A stretch of 17,508 nucleotides of DNA, taken from assembly GCA_030617585.1 (NCBI GenBank), contig JAUWVD010000006.1:1-17508 (forward strand), written 5' to 3'. The notes under the pieces were generated by a model. That model was not told where the DNA came from and searched no databases. It saw nothing but the letters and a program-made list of their open reading frames with translations. Below are positions 7,570 through 15,584 of this stretch, piece after piece (the stretch's first letter is position 1; every line of letters starts with the position of its first letter). The position numbers and the translations under genes are program-made. Source of the DNA: Candidatus Methanophagales archaeon. Its GTDB lineage: Archaea; Halobacteriota; Syntropharchaeia; Alkanophagales; Methanospirareceae.

Positions 7570-8109
7570 ATGGGAATAGAAATACCGTTTGACGTGGCGA
7601 ATATCGCGGGTCCTGAGATAGGAGATGTTGCACCGCCGGAAGTGATAGGGAGTTATATATCGAGTGCAAGGAAGCCGTTACTCGTGGTTGGCTCAGAGAT
7701 GCTGCGTGACGATTTCTTTGTGGAAATAGCGATAGAAATAGGTAAAAAGGGGATACCCATAGCAGCAACGGGGCACAGCATAAGAGGTTTTGTAGAAAAA
7801 GAATACACCGAGAACGTACACTATTACAACTTGCATGAACTCACCAATTATTTACGCGACCCGAACTGGAAAGGTCTGGATGGCGAGGGGAATTACGATT
7901 TCGTGATCTTCTATGGCATCATCTATTATTACGCATCGCAGATGCTTTCGTGTTTGAAGAATTTCGCAACTGAGCCTTTGGTACGTACGGTTTCTATTGA
8001 CCGATATTACCATCCGAATGCGAGGATGAGTTTCACGAATATCATGCCGAGGATGGAAGAAGAGTATAAGGATATGCTGGATAAGTTGGTAGAAAGTATA
8101 AAGAGGTGA
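7570..8109 (+). CDS. cdhB: CO dehydrogenase (ACDS complex) epsilon subunit
   Basis: This 179-residue protein matches the small subunit that pairs with CdhA in the alpha2-epsilon2 CODH component. Typical features are the N-terminal IPFDVANIAGPEIG, the KPLLVVGSE strand-turn opening a Rossmann-like fold, GIPIAATGHS, and the C-terminal SIDRYYHPNARMSF. It has a single cysteine and no cluster motif, as expected for a non-catalytic subunit. The epsilon fold resembles nucleotide-binding domains, and a link to FAD or electron transfer has been discussed for it; nothing here settles that. GGTGG at 7559-7563 precedes the ATG by six bases. The stop overlaps the ribosome binding region of the next gene, so the three genes are probably co-translated. 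Confidence 0.95.
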   Translation: MGIEIPFDVANIAGPEIGDVAPPEVIGSYISSARKPLLVVGSEMLRDDFFVEIAIEIGKKGIPIAATGHSIRGFVEKEYTENVHYYNLHELTNYLRDPNWKGLDGEGNYDFVIFYGIIYYYASQMLSCLKNFATEPLVRTVSIDRYYHPNARMSFTNIMPRMEEEYKDMLDKLVESIKR

Positions 8110-8114
8110 TTGCC

Positions 8115-9230
8115 ATGGTAAAAGAGAAAGGGAACATAACGGATTTAGAAGCAGAAGTGATATATAACGGTCTGTGCTGCTACTGTGGCACTTGTGGTGC
8201 ATTCTGTAAAGAATACATAACTTATGAGAATGAGATACCCGTGACGAAGAAGAAATGCTATGAGATACACGGTGCGTGCTATGATTTCTGTCCACGGACG
8301 TTCTTCGCACCTCTTGAAGTAGAAAGGGCTGTGTTTGGCGAGATAAGAACCGATAACCTTTTGGGATACTACAAGGGGGACATATTAACCGCAAGAGCGA
8401 CTGATAAAGCGATAATAGAGAAGGCACAAGATGGCGGAGTTGTATCGGCATTACTGGTATTCTTGCTTGAACACGGAGAGATAGACGCCGCGGTGGTATC
8501 AAAGACATCTGAAGACTGGGTAGCGGAACCGTTCGTAGCGACAAAAAAGGCGGACATATTAGCTGCTGCCGGGTCGAAATATACACAGTGCCCTTCTGTA
8601 TCTGGTGTTGGAGATGCTTTTGAACAGGGCTATAAAAATGTCGCTCTCGTCGGGTTGCCATGTCACATACAGGGTATGAGGAAGGTACAACTGTCAAAGG
8701 GATTTGATGTTGGTGCAGATAAGGTGAAGTTACTGATTGGGCTACTCTGCTCAGAAACTTTTGACATGCCTATGCTCAAAAATAAGCTGCTAGAGTTGGG
8801 CACGCAGATAGAAGATGTTGAGAAGTTCAACATAAAGAAGGGTAGTTTCATCGTTTATACAAAGGCGGGTAAAGAGCTAAAAACGCCGATAAAAAATATG
8901 CGCGACTGCGTGCGTGAAGCGTGCGACTATTGCTACGATTTTGCTGCCGAGTTCGCTGATGTGTCTGTTGGTTCAATAGGCTCCGAATTTGGATGGTCAA
9001 CTGTGATAACGAGAAGTGATGCAGGCAAGGAACTGGTGAAGCGAGCGGAAGAAGAAGGGGCAATAGAAATGAAGAAGCTTTCTGAATCGGAGCTAAAGGG
9101 CGTAAGGAAGCTTGCTTCGTATAAGAAGCAGGGTAACTTGAAGAATATTTACGAGAAGGCAGAACCCATCAGAATCCTGAATATGCGAGTGGATCCGGAG
9201 ATGCTGGAGGCGTTCTTAGGCGGGGAGTGA
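8115..9230 (+). CDS. FrhB/FdhB/FpoF-like F420-dependent oxidoreductase with N-terminal Fe-S clusters
   Basis: This 371-residue flavoprotein is of the coenzyme F420 hydrogenase/dehydrogenase beta-subunit family. The N-terminal ferredoxin part has C21-x2-C24-x2-C27-x3-C31 and then C48-x6-C55-x3-C59-P. The FrhB N- and C-domains follow, with AQDGGVVSALL (about 104-114), LVGLPCHIQGMRK (about 178-190), LIGLLCSETF (about 207-216), FNIKKGSF (about 238-245) and VREACDYCYDFAAEFADVSV (about 266-285). Family members bind FAD and F420 and pass electrons between F420 and Fe-S clusters. The frame is open from a GTG at 8106, but GAGGTG at 8103-8108 lies six bases before ATG 8115, so I choose 8115. Its place directly after cdhAB points to coupling CODH to F420 or ferredoxin. 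This is inference; many FrhB paralogues have other partners. Confidence 0.9.
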   Translation: MVKEKGNITDLEAEVIYNGLCCYCGTCGAFCKEYITYENEIPVTKKKCYEIHGACYDFCPRTFFAPLEVERAVFGEIRTDNLLGYYKGDILTARATDKAIIEKAQDGGVVSALLVFLLEHGEIDAAVVSKTSEDWVAEPFVATKKADILAAAGSKYTQCPSVSGVGDAFEQGYKNVALVGLPCHIQGMRKVQLSKGFDVGADKVKLLIGLLCSETFDMPMLKNKLLELGTQIEDVEKFNIKKGSFIVYTKAGKELKTPIKNMRDCVREACDYCYDFAAEFADVSVGSIGSEFGWSTVITRSDAGKELVKRAEEEGAIEMKKLSESELKGVRKLASYKKQGNLKNIYEKAEPIRILNMRVDPEMLEAFLGGE

Positions 9231-9348
9231 TCGCTCACGGTTTGCTGGGGTCGAAAAGAAAATGAGAGGCGGAGAAATAGAAGGGACAGATAAAATTTTA
9301 ATATGATTTTGAAAAATCTTAGGATATGCAGAGGCGACTGGTAGAAAA
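9231..9348. other. intergenic stretch after the CODH operon
   Basis: No gene is visible. A T-rich run at about 9294-9312 could act as an archaeal terminator for the operon, but there is no clear hairpin. Confidence 0.3.
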
Positions 9349-9357
9349 CTTTAAATA
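9349..9357 (+). promoter_or_regulatory. TATA box of the UPF0058 gene
   Basis: CTTTAAATA with the purine-rich GAAAA upstream predicts a start near 9380, about 35 bases before the ATG at 9415. Confidence 0.45.
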
Positions 9358-9414
9358 GTTGCAATTACAAGTAGACATTATCTCAAAAGTTGAATGCGCT
9401 GACCAAGTGTGAAG

Positions 9415-9615
9415 ATGAAAAAGGAAGAGCTAGTACACCTGCATATGCTATTGGCACAGATAAAGCGGTATTGTGAAGAAAATGATTTGGGCTGTGATTT
9501 CTCGGAGTATAACGAGCTGGACATCTCGCCTTTCCAGGTGCACAGGAGTAAGGAAGATCACAAACAGGCAATATTCATCCTTGTAGCCAAACTTGCCGCG
9601 CTAGCGTCAAAGTAA
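9415..9615 (+). CDS. UPF0058 family protein, short form
   Basis: This 66-residue protein matches the archaeal UPF0058 family: KKEELVHLHMLLAQIKRYCE, then FSEYNELDISPFQVHRSKEDHKQAIFIL. The family is widespread in euryarchaea and its function is unknown; the small helical fold and histidines have prompted regulatory guesses only. I start at ATG 9415 rather than the in-frame GTG at 9409, because family members begin at this lysine-rich position. As I recall, family members run to about 90 residues, so this one appears to lack its C-terminal part. It ends where an oppositely oriented GAF remnant begins, which suggests truncation by rearrangement. The remaining core could still fold. Confidence 0.8.
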   Translation: MKKEELVHLHMLLAQIKRYCEENDLGCDFSEYNELDISPFQVHRSKEDHKQAIFILVAKLAALASK

Positions 9616-9764
9616 ACCTTTTCGATATAATCGCCCGGGAGACCAAAAGTAGCAACCATCTCAAGTTCACCTGTCTCTTCATTGACGAGCATAATAGACC
9701 CCGAATGTGCACACATCTCTTGTCCCACAATAGTAAGAATCTCGTTTATTTTTGGTAAGAACAC
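9558..9764 (-). pseudogene. GAF-domain protein remnant
   Basis: Residues 5-50 read as the first half of a GAF domain: KINEILTIVGQEMCAHSGSI, then MLVNEETGELEMVATFGLP and GDYIEKV. The motif of a conserved strand, an acidic turn with ETGELE, and GLP is characteristic. A whole GAF domain needs about 140-150 residues. From residue 51 the sequence (YFDASAASLATRMN) is only the antisense of the UPF0058 gene, so the homology stops exactly at the UPF0058 stop codon. The gene appears cut at its 3' end. A minus-strand TATA-like GATATAAAAG at about 9788-9797 could drive a leaderless transcript from the ATG at 9764. It once belonged to a sensory or signalling protein; it is unlikely to function now. Confidence 0.6.
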
Positions 9765-9845
9765 TATATATAAGATACTGTTTAATTCTTTTATATCACT
9801 ATTGCGAAAACTATAAATGCAATTGTAATTGTTTAGCTAGCTACA

Positions 9846-9863
9846 AGATTACACGGATTTTCA
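9846..9863. repeat. AGATTACAC-type dispersed repeat, copy 2
   Basis: AGATTACACGGATTTTCA differs at two positions from 2645-2662. It lies about 40 bases upstream of the helicase start, and a related inverted repeat lies just downstream of the helicase. Confidence 0.5.
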
Positions 9864-9881
9864 CGAGTCTCGTGGTTTTTT
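9862..9881 (+). terminator. hairpin with T-tract upstream of the helicase
   Basis: CACGA and TCGTG (9862-9874) form a short stem followed by six T residues (9876-9881). It resembles a terminator but lies about 250 bases from the nearest upstream plus-strand gene and overlaps the dispersed repeat, so it may be part of that element. Confidence 0.3.
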
Positions 9882-9905
9882 AACCCCCGCTATACAAATA
9901 CAAAT

Positions 9906-12770
9906 ATGGTACTGGAACCCAACATATACTCCTTATTCTCGAGCCCTATTCAAAAAGCAATAGGTGAAAAAGGGTTTTCGAGTCCCACCGAACCACAAAC
10001 TAGGGCTATCCCGTACATAACAGAGGGCAAGAACGTATTATTGATTGCGCCAACCGCGAGTGGCAAGACAGAAGCAGCACTTTTACCCGTCTTAGATGCG
10101 TTAATCCGAACAGAACGAGGCGCAGGAATAAAAGTCCTTTACATAACTCCACTAAAAGCATTGAATAGGGACATGCTTGAACGGTTACAATGGTGGTGTA
10201 AACGACTTGACCTGAGGCTAGGCGTGAGACATGGCGACACCTCGAATAGGGAAAGAGAGGCACAGGCAATGGCCCCACCTGATATTCTTATTACCACACC
10301 GGAAACGTTACAGGCGATAATACCCGGTAGGATTATGCGTCAGCACCTAGCAGTTGTCAAATGGGTAATTGTAGATGAAGTGCATGAACTCGCATGTGAC
10401 AAGCGAGGCACTCAATTTGCTCTTGCACTGGAGCGGCTCCGGTACCTCAAGAAAGCCGAGTTCCAGGTTATTGGATTATCCGCCACTATTGGTTCGCCAG
10501 ATCGAGTGGCGAAATTCTTGGTCGGGACAGAACGAGAATGCGAGATAATCAATGTCCCGATAGCCAGGTCAATAGCGGTGGAGGTTTTTTATCCACGAGC
10601 CGATTCGGACGATTATAAGCTGGCGGAAGAGCTATATACATATCCCGAAGTCGCCGCTCGGTTACAGTTGATGAAGAAACTGGTCGAAGAGCATAAATCT
10701 ACATTGATATTCACAAATACTCGCTCGATAACAGAGATACTTGGAAGCCGGTTCCGGGTCTGGGATTTGAACTTCCTTGTGGGTGTTCATCATGGCTCGC
10801 TATCCAAGCCATCACGACTTAACGTAGAGAAAGGTATTAAAGACGGCAAACTACAGGGTATTATCTGCACGAGTTCCTTAGAGCTAGGTATAGACATCGG
10901 TCGGCTGGATTTTGTTATTCAGTATAACTCACCGCGACAGGTGACAAGGCTGCTGCAGAGAATCGGCAGAAGCGGTCATAGAATAGGGGGGATTGCAAAT
11001 GGTGCGATAGTTGTTCAGGATTCGGACGACGCACTGGAATCGTTAGTGATCTGTCGCAAAGCCCTTACAGATGATTTAGAGCCTGCTGGCATACCGGAGA
11101 AGCCGCTTGATGTTCTGGCACATCAAATAGCGGGATTGCTTTTGGCGCAAGGGCGATGGAGCTTTGAAGACGCTTTGGGACTGATAAAAAAAGCATACCC
11201 CTATAGGGACCTTGAGGAGCATGAATTAGTCTCCGTTTTGACCTATATGCATTCACGAATACCACGGCTTCTGTGGTTCTCTGCCGAAGAGAAAGTATTC
11301 ATGAGACCAAAACAGATAAAGCCACTATATAACTATTATTTCGAGCATTTGTCCATGATTCCGGAAGTAAGGCAGTTCTTGGTCATTGACGACGATGACA
11401 AACCCGTAGGCGTTTTGGACGAAGCCTTTGTTGCTGAATACGCCAAAGCCGGGAACAAGTTCATCGAAGGTGGTCGTGTATGGAAGATATTGCACGTGTA
11501 TGGCGATAGGATATACGTAAAGCACGAAGATGACCCGACTGGTGCTATCCCAAGCTGGGTAGGAGAGGAGATTCCAGTTCCTTATCCTGTTGCGAACGAG
11601 GTAGGTAAGATTCGGGGTGGTCTGGAAGAAGAGCTTGAAAGTGGTAAGGCGGTTGCAGAGATAGGTAAGGAGCTCGTACAGCGCTATTCTTGTAGCGAAC
11701 AGACAATTACCCGCGCTTTAGATGAAGTAATAGAGCAAGAGAAAGGCGGTTATCCCGTACCGACAGATAAGCTGCTAACGCTCGAACGGTGGAATGAATA
11801 TATAATCTTACAATGCTCGTTCGGGCTGCTTGTAAATAGGACGTTAGCTATGATCCTTGCTACTGTTATATCAGACAAGATAGGTGCTCCCGTGGGCGTG
11901 CAGCAAGACCCTTACCGGATAATGCTGAGAACCGAATCCGAATTGGAGCCGGAAGAGGTTGAGGCGATTATCTTAGCGCTATCAACAGGAGCAATAGAAA
12001 AGCTCGCTATCGACTCATTAGTCCGAAGCAGGTTATTTAAGCATAGGTTTATACATGTAGCGAGACGATTCGGAGCTATAGCGAAGAAAGCATCAATGAG
12101 TGATCTGGACCTTGACAACCTGATAAGGAGTTTTGATGGCTCTGCGGTATTCGATGAAGCTATAAGAGAAGCTCAGGATAAAGATGTAGATATAAAACAG
12201 ACGGTCGAGCTGTTAAAGCGGATAAACGAGGGCGAGCTAAAAATCAGTGTGATAAAAGGCGATGACGTTAGCCCTGTTGCGGGAATCGTGGAGGTAATAA
12301 AAAGGGGCTATGAGCTGATACCGCCCGATAGGATGCATAAGGTAATAATAAAGTATGTGAAAGCGAGGTTGCTTGACGAGTCGTTGACTTTTGTATGCAC
12401 AAACTGCTGGCGGTATGTAGCGGTAATGCGGATACATGATGTGGATGCTCTGCAATGTCCTGAATGCGAATCGATGCGTATAGGTGCGGTACAAGCGGAT
12501 GAGGAGCTGGTCAAGCGCGAGATACGGAAAGTAAAGAGTAAAAAAGAGGGAGGGATGGTTAAAGATGCGATAAAATCGGCTGACTTGGTTTCTAACTACG
12601 GTAAGGCTGCGTTAATTACACTGGCGGGTAAAGGGATTAAACCGGAAGATGCAAGTGAAATCTTAGAAGAAGAAGGGGCGGTAAACGAAGACCTGATCAG
12701 GCTTATCATCGAATCGGAGAAGGAGGTTTTGAAACGCAGGTTTTATCGGCGTGGGAAAGATGCTAAATAA
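9906..12770 (+). CDS. Lhr-like superfamily 2 helicase
   Basis: This 954-residue ATP-dependent helicase has all SF2 motifs: Q-like SPTEPQ (26-31), I APTASGKTEAA (48-58), Ia TPLKALNRD (81-89), Ib TTPE (130-133), II DEVHE (157-161), III SAT (192-194), V TSSLELGIDIG (322-332) and VI QRIGRSGHR (351-359). DEVH with LELGIDIG and QRIGRSGHR is characteristic of Lhr (large helicase-related) proteins. A winged-helix/Lhr-core region follows to about residue 760. Near the C-terminus is a zinc-ribbon-like C831-x2-C834...C851-x2-C854, then a basic, helical tail ending in RRGKDAK. Archaeal Lhr proteins unwind DNA and DNA-RNA hybrids in repair or RNA processing; the subfamily cannot be assigned by eye. There is no ribosome binding site before the ATG, so the mRNA may be leaderless. 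The gene stands alone. Confidence 0.93.
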   Translation: MVLEPNIYSLFSSPIQKAIGEKGFSSPTEPQTRAIPYITEGKNVLLIAPTASGKTEAALLPVLDALIRTERGAGIKVLYITPLKALNRDMLERLQWWCKRLDLRLGVRHGDTSNREREAQAMAPPDILITTPETLQAIIPGRIMRQHLAVVKWVIVDEVHELACDKRGTQFALALERLRYLKKAEFQVIGLSATIGSPDRVAKFLVGTERECEIINVPIARSIAVEVFYPRADSDDYKLAEELYTYPEVAARLQLMKKLVEEHKSTLIFTNTRSITEILGSRFRVWDLNFLVGVHHGSLSKPSRLNVEKGIKDGKLQGIICTSSLELGIDIGRLDFVIQYNSPRQVTRLLQRIGRSGHRIGGIANGAIVVQDSDDALESLVICRKALTDDLEPAGIPEKPLDVLAHQIAGLLLAQGRWSFEDALGLIKKAYPYRDLEEHELVSVLTYMHSRIPRLLWFSAEEKVFMRPKQIKPLYNYYFEHLSMIPEVRQFLVIDDDDKPVGVLDEAFVAEYAKAGNKFIEGGRVWKILHVYGDRIYVKHEDDPTGAIPSWVGEEIPVPYPVANEVGKIRGGLEEELESGKAVAEIGKELVQRYSCSEQTITRALDEVIEQEKGGYPVPTDKLLTLERWNEYIILQCSFGLLVNRTLAMILATVISDKIGAPVGVQQDPYRIMLRTESELEPEEVEAIILALSTGAIEKLAIDSLVRSRLFKHRFIHVARRFGAIAKKASMSDLDLDNLIRSFDGSAVFDEAIREAQDKDVDIKQTVELLKRINEGELKISVIKGDDVSPVAGIVEVIKRGYELIPPDRMHKVIIKYVKARLLDESLTFVCTNCWRYVAVMRIHDVDALQCPECESMRIGAVQADEELVKREIRKVKSKKEGGMVKDAIKSADLVSNYGKAALITLAGKGIKPEDASEILEEEGAVNEDLIRLIIESEKEVLKRRFYRRGKDAK

Positions 12771-12803
12771 CTGGAACAAACTAAAATCAATTATTGACAC
12801 ATA

Positions 12804-12886
12804 TTAACGCAGATTAACATAGATGATAATGATCAACAAGGTCAAACTTGAATAAGTCCGTGTAAATCAGTGTAAATCTGCGTCTT
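12804..12886. repeat. imperfect inverted repeat of the AGATTACAC type
   Basis: The left arm at 12804-12824 (core ACGCAGATT) matches the reverse complement of the right arm at 12857-12886 at 15 of 21 positions. The right arm contains TGTAAATC twice. Both arms resemble the single copies at 2645 and 9846. It could form a long weak hairpin and might end helicase transcription. Confidence 0.5.
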
Positions 12887-12978
12887 AAATAGGAGGTAGT
12901 TATACGTTATATACGATGAAAAAATCCCAAACTTTTTGCCACTCGACCTTCTTATAGGCCGTAAGGGAAGAGATTTAA

Positions 12979-13059
12979 ATAGAAAAGCTCGCTATAGACT
13001 TATCAATCAGGAGCAGGTTATTTAAACATGGGTTTATACCTGCAGCGAAAGAATCATAA
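12979..13059 (+). pseudogene. partial duplicate of the helicase coding sequence
   Basis: These 81 bases match the helicase gene around 11994-12068 at roughly 80 percent by eye. The translation IEKLAIDLSIRSRLFKHGFI parallels helicase residues 697-716 (IEKLAIDSLVRSRLFKHRFI). An in-frame TAA (12976-12978) stands immediately before the match and another TAA closes it at 13057-13059. Several differences are silent, so it may come from a second, diverged helicase gene rather than a recent copy of this one. It is too short to make a functional protein. Confidence 0.65.
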
Positions 13060-13071
13060 CATCGTTGTTTA

Positions 13072-15483
13072 CTAAATATCCAATTCATTCCTTTTTATAA
13101 AGAATAAACAGAATAATACAATCGCAAAGAGATTTATTCCGAAATCTGCATCACCGATACTAAAATAAAAACGGAAATCCAAAAATTGGATGAAATTAAA
13201 ACCAAAAGAATCTATTTGTAATGATAAGAACTGTAATGCAGACCAAATTAAAGCAAGAATGAGACCCACCCTTTTCTTCTCAAATATCAAAATAGACGCA
13301 GTTATTCCTAAAGCGGATACAAGAACTCCTAAATGAACATAATGGAGTTCAAAAAATAAGAAGATATAATCGATAATAGCCATTATACTGAGTATTAACA
13401 TTACCCAACTCAAAATTCTTAAAGAAAGCACATAGTTTCTCATATAATATACAAATCCTTTAAGTTTTCGCTTTATTTTTTCATATAAAAACATTTTATC
13501 TCCTTCATGCTCAGGGGTGTCCCCTTGGATCATGGAGTTTTTATTTATTAATCGCTCTTGATGTTCCTTTTTCTTCTTTTCGTATTCCCTACGAATATTT
13601 GCAAGTCCAATCAGTAATATGAAAATCGCAATGGTGATACTTATCACCCATCTAATATCCTTTTTGAGAAAGACGATGAAATCACTTATAGACTCAGTTA
13701 TCTTTTCAATCCCAAGAGGTGATGTAGATGTTGGACTTTGCGTTGATGTCTCAATTAGAGAGTGATTCAAAAGAGGATAAGACCGATCTGCTATGCCTAT
13801 ACCAAGGGACATATTTGGTAATGTCAGCATGGCAGTTGGAAGTGTTTCAACAATGTTCACATCTACACGGTCATAGCACACTCCGTCTTCTGCTTCAATC
13901 ACATAAGTTCCCATAACTGCTTCAGCGGTCTCAATTGTTGCTGTGAACAGACCTTCATCCGGTGTTGGCCATTCAACTTCTTCAATAGCCATGGGTAAAG
14001 CCACATTGTCAGATCTTGAGGTTATCCTAATTTTTGTTCCCTGCTCTCTGTTCGTTTTGCCATTTATTTTAAGTGTGTCCCCAATTAGAACGTCTTCAAT
14101 GTCCTCTAAGATGATATAAGGAGATTTGATTGTCAATTGTAGTTCCTGTATGAGGTCATCGCTACCCGCTGCATCAATTGTTGCATCTCTAATTATAGCA
14201 ACGAGTTCTTCTTGTGTTTTATAGTTTGCTAAGCACTCATAACCACCATATTCATTAAATAGGCCCTTCTCCAAATCACTCGTGCCAATTCCGTCATAAA
14301 TACCATTCCTACCGGGACTTAATGTTAATACCTCATATCTGCCAAGATCAGCACACTTATCTAGAGGAAAGATCTTTGAAAAACTATGGTTTTTCATGAG
14401 TACGGTAGATATATTGAAACCCGGTCCAACACCCCATGTTCCATTTCCTGGCCCACCTTTTGGACTGATTGTAACGATGCTCACGAAATTCGAGCCATAA
14501 CAAGTCCCCGAGACCTGATAGTTATCGCCTTTTGTAGCAATATTAGCTAATTGCGCTACATCCAGGCTTGTTTTCGGCGGCACAAACTCCTCTGTCTCGT
14601 TTCCAACAATAAATGAGAACGATTGTGAAAGGTCATCGCCGCTCGTAGCATTAATTGTTTTGCTCGTTAATAAATCAAGAGCTCCTGGTTGTGTCTTTAA
14701 ATCGAATATACCCGAGGTAATAAGATCTGCAATGCGATCTTCCTTCTTCTCCCATTCTACCACCTTTTTATCGTATATAAAAAAATACCCATATCCATAT
14801 TCCTGATCGAGTCCGGGACTCAATATCAATGCAATATATCGCCCCTCATCCGCGTTTTTGTCAATATTAATTGTCTTCGAAAAAGTATAATCTGTTTTAG
14901 AAACGGGAACACAATAGACTGTAATCCCATAGCCACCATCTATTCCAACCCCATAACTCCCTTTTGGACCGACAATTACAATATCTACACAATCGGATCC
15001 TGGTGCAATGCCTGTTATTGAATATGTACCATTCCGAGCAACGAAATTTGTTGATTGTTCTGCTGATAGCGTTGGCTCAGTCATTATTACCTGAGTATTT
15101 CCGTTATCTAATATCCCTAAATCTTCTGGAATTCTTTCCCCTACCTTTACTTCCACGGGGTTACCATCTCGATCTTTTGGACCATTTACGTACGCTTTTA
15201 TTACAATAACCATTGTGTCAGGATCGAGTGTGATTTTTTTAATGAATCTACCGTTTTCATCTATGGGTATATCAACTGTCGCCATTATATCACCAATTGC
15301 GATATCAACGGTGTCTCCACCAGTAGCGGTGCCTTTGATAAGCAAATCAGACCCTATTACACTCGTATCCGGTAAAGCAAAAGTCACTTCGTACCCTTTT
15401 GCATTCGCTATGACTACCGGCGTGAATATATAACATAAAATCACCGCGTAAAGCAGCAATATAAGTATTATATTTCTTTGCAT
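13072..15483 (-). CDS. large surface protein with beta-domain repeats and a five-helix membrane tail
   Basis: This 803-residue protein starts with a signal peptide (hydrophobic core about 5-22, ending near ANA). The outer part has an opening domain (about 31-117), two related modules (about 129-293 and 304-451) and a further beta domain (about 453-545). Each module ends in a stretch containing SGDD or GSDD, and each carries a GRY...LSPG block. A serine/threonine linker (about 574-590) leads to a first membrane helix (about 612-628), a highly charged stretch (630-675), and four more helices (about 688-711, 716-734, 738-756, 783-796). The start at 15483 is preferred over the in-frame 15549: GGAG lies just upstream, the signal peptide begins there, and a TATA box at 15509-15518 would place transcription start close to it. 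It resembles S-layer or adhesin proteins outside, but the membrane tail is not typical. It is a relative of the broken gene at 2666-3927. Function unknown. Confidence 0.75.
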   Translation of the reverse strand: MQRNIILILLLYAVILCYIFTPVVIANAKGYEVTFALPDTSVIGSDLLIKGTATGGDTVDIAIGDIMATVDIPIDENGRFIKKITLDPDTMVIVIKAYVNGPKDRDGNPVEVKVGERIPEDLGILDNGNTQVIMTEPTLSAEQSTNFVARNGTYSITGIAPGSDCVDIVIVGPKGSYGVGIDGGYGITVYCVPVSKTDYTFSKTINIDKNADEGRYIALILSPGLDQEYGYGYFFIYDKKVVEWEKKEDRIADLITSGIFDLKTQPGALDLLTSKTINATSGDDLSQSFSFIVGNETEEFVPPKTSLDVAQLANIATKGDNYQVSGTCYGSNFVSIVTISPKGGPGNGTWGVGPGFNISTVLMKNHSFSKIFPLDKCADLGRYEVLTLSPGRNGIYDGIGTSDLEKGLFNEYGGYECLANYKTQEELVAIIRDATIDAAGSDDLIQELQLTIKSPYIILEDIEDVLIGDTLKINGKTNREQGTKIRITSRSDNVALPMAIEEVEWPTPDEGLFTATIETAEAVMGTYVIEAEDGVCYDRVDVNIVETLPTAMLTLPNMSLGIGIADRSYPLLNHSLIETSTQSPTSTSPLGIEKITESISDFIVFLKKDIRWVISITIAIFILLIGLANIRREYEKKKKEHQERLINKNSMIQGDTPEHEGDKMFLYEKIKRKLKGFVYYMRNYVLSLRILSWVMLILSIMAIIDYIFLFFELHYVHLGVLVSALGITASILIFEKKRVGLILALIWSALQFLSLQIDSFGFNFIQFLDFRFYFSIGDADFGINLFAIVLFCLFFIKRNELDI

Positions 15484-15508
15484 TTTCTCCGCACGTTCAG
15501 TAATTATA

Positions 15509-15518
15509 CCTATAAAGC
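15509..15518 (-). promoter_or_regulatory. TATA box for the large surface protein
   Basis: On the minus strand it reads GCTTTATAGG. It predicts a start near 15486, giving an almost leaderless mRNA for the ATG at 15483 and supporting that start over the one at 15549. Confidence 0.42.
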
Positions 15519-15584
15519 ATAACAATACAAAAAGCTTATACAAATACATTATGTCTATTTAGCTACTTTTACAAGCATGCCCGT

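Larger units (their letters stand above)
12771..13071. other. gene-free stretch with repeats and a helicase relic
   Basis: No intact gene is present. The stretch holds the inverted repeat at 12804-12886 and the partial helicase copy at 12979-13059. Between them is AT-rich sequence in which I see no further structure. Confidence 0.6.

Noticed and set aside
7852..8697. Long open frame (281 codons) on the minus strand
   Set aside because: It lies antisense to cdhB and the FrhB-like gene, is rich in serine, arginine and histidine as expected from antisense reading, and has no recognisable domain or ribosome binding site.
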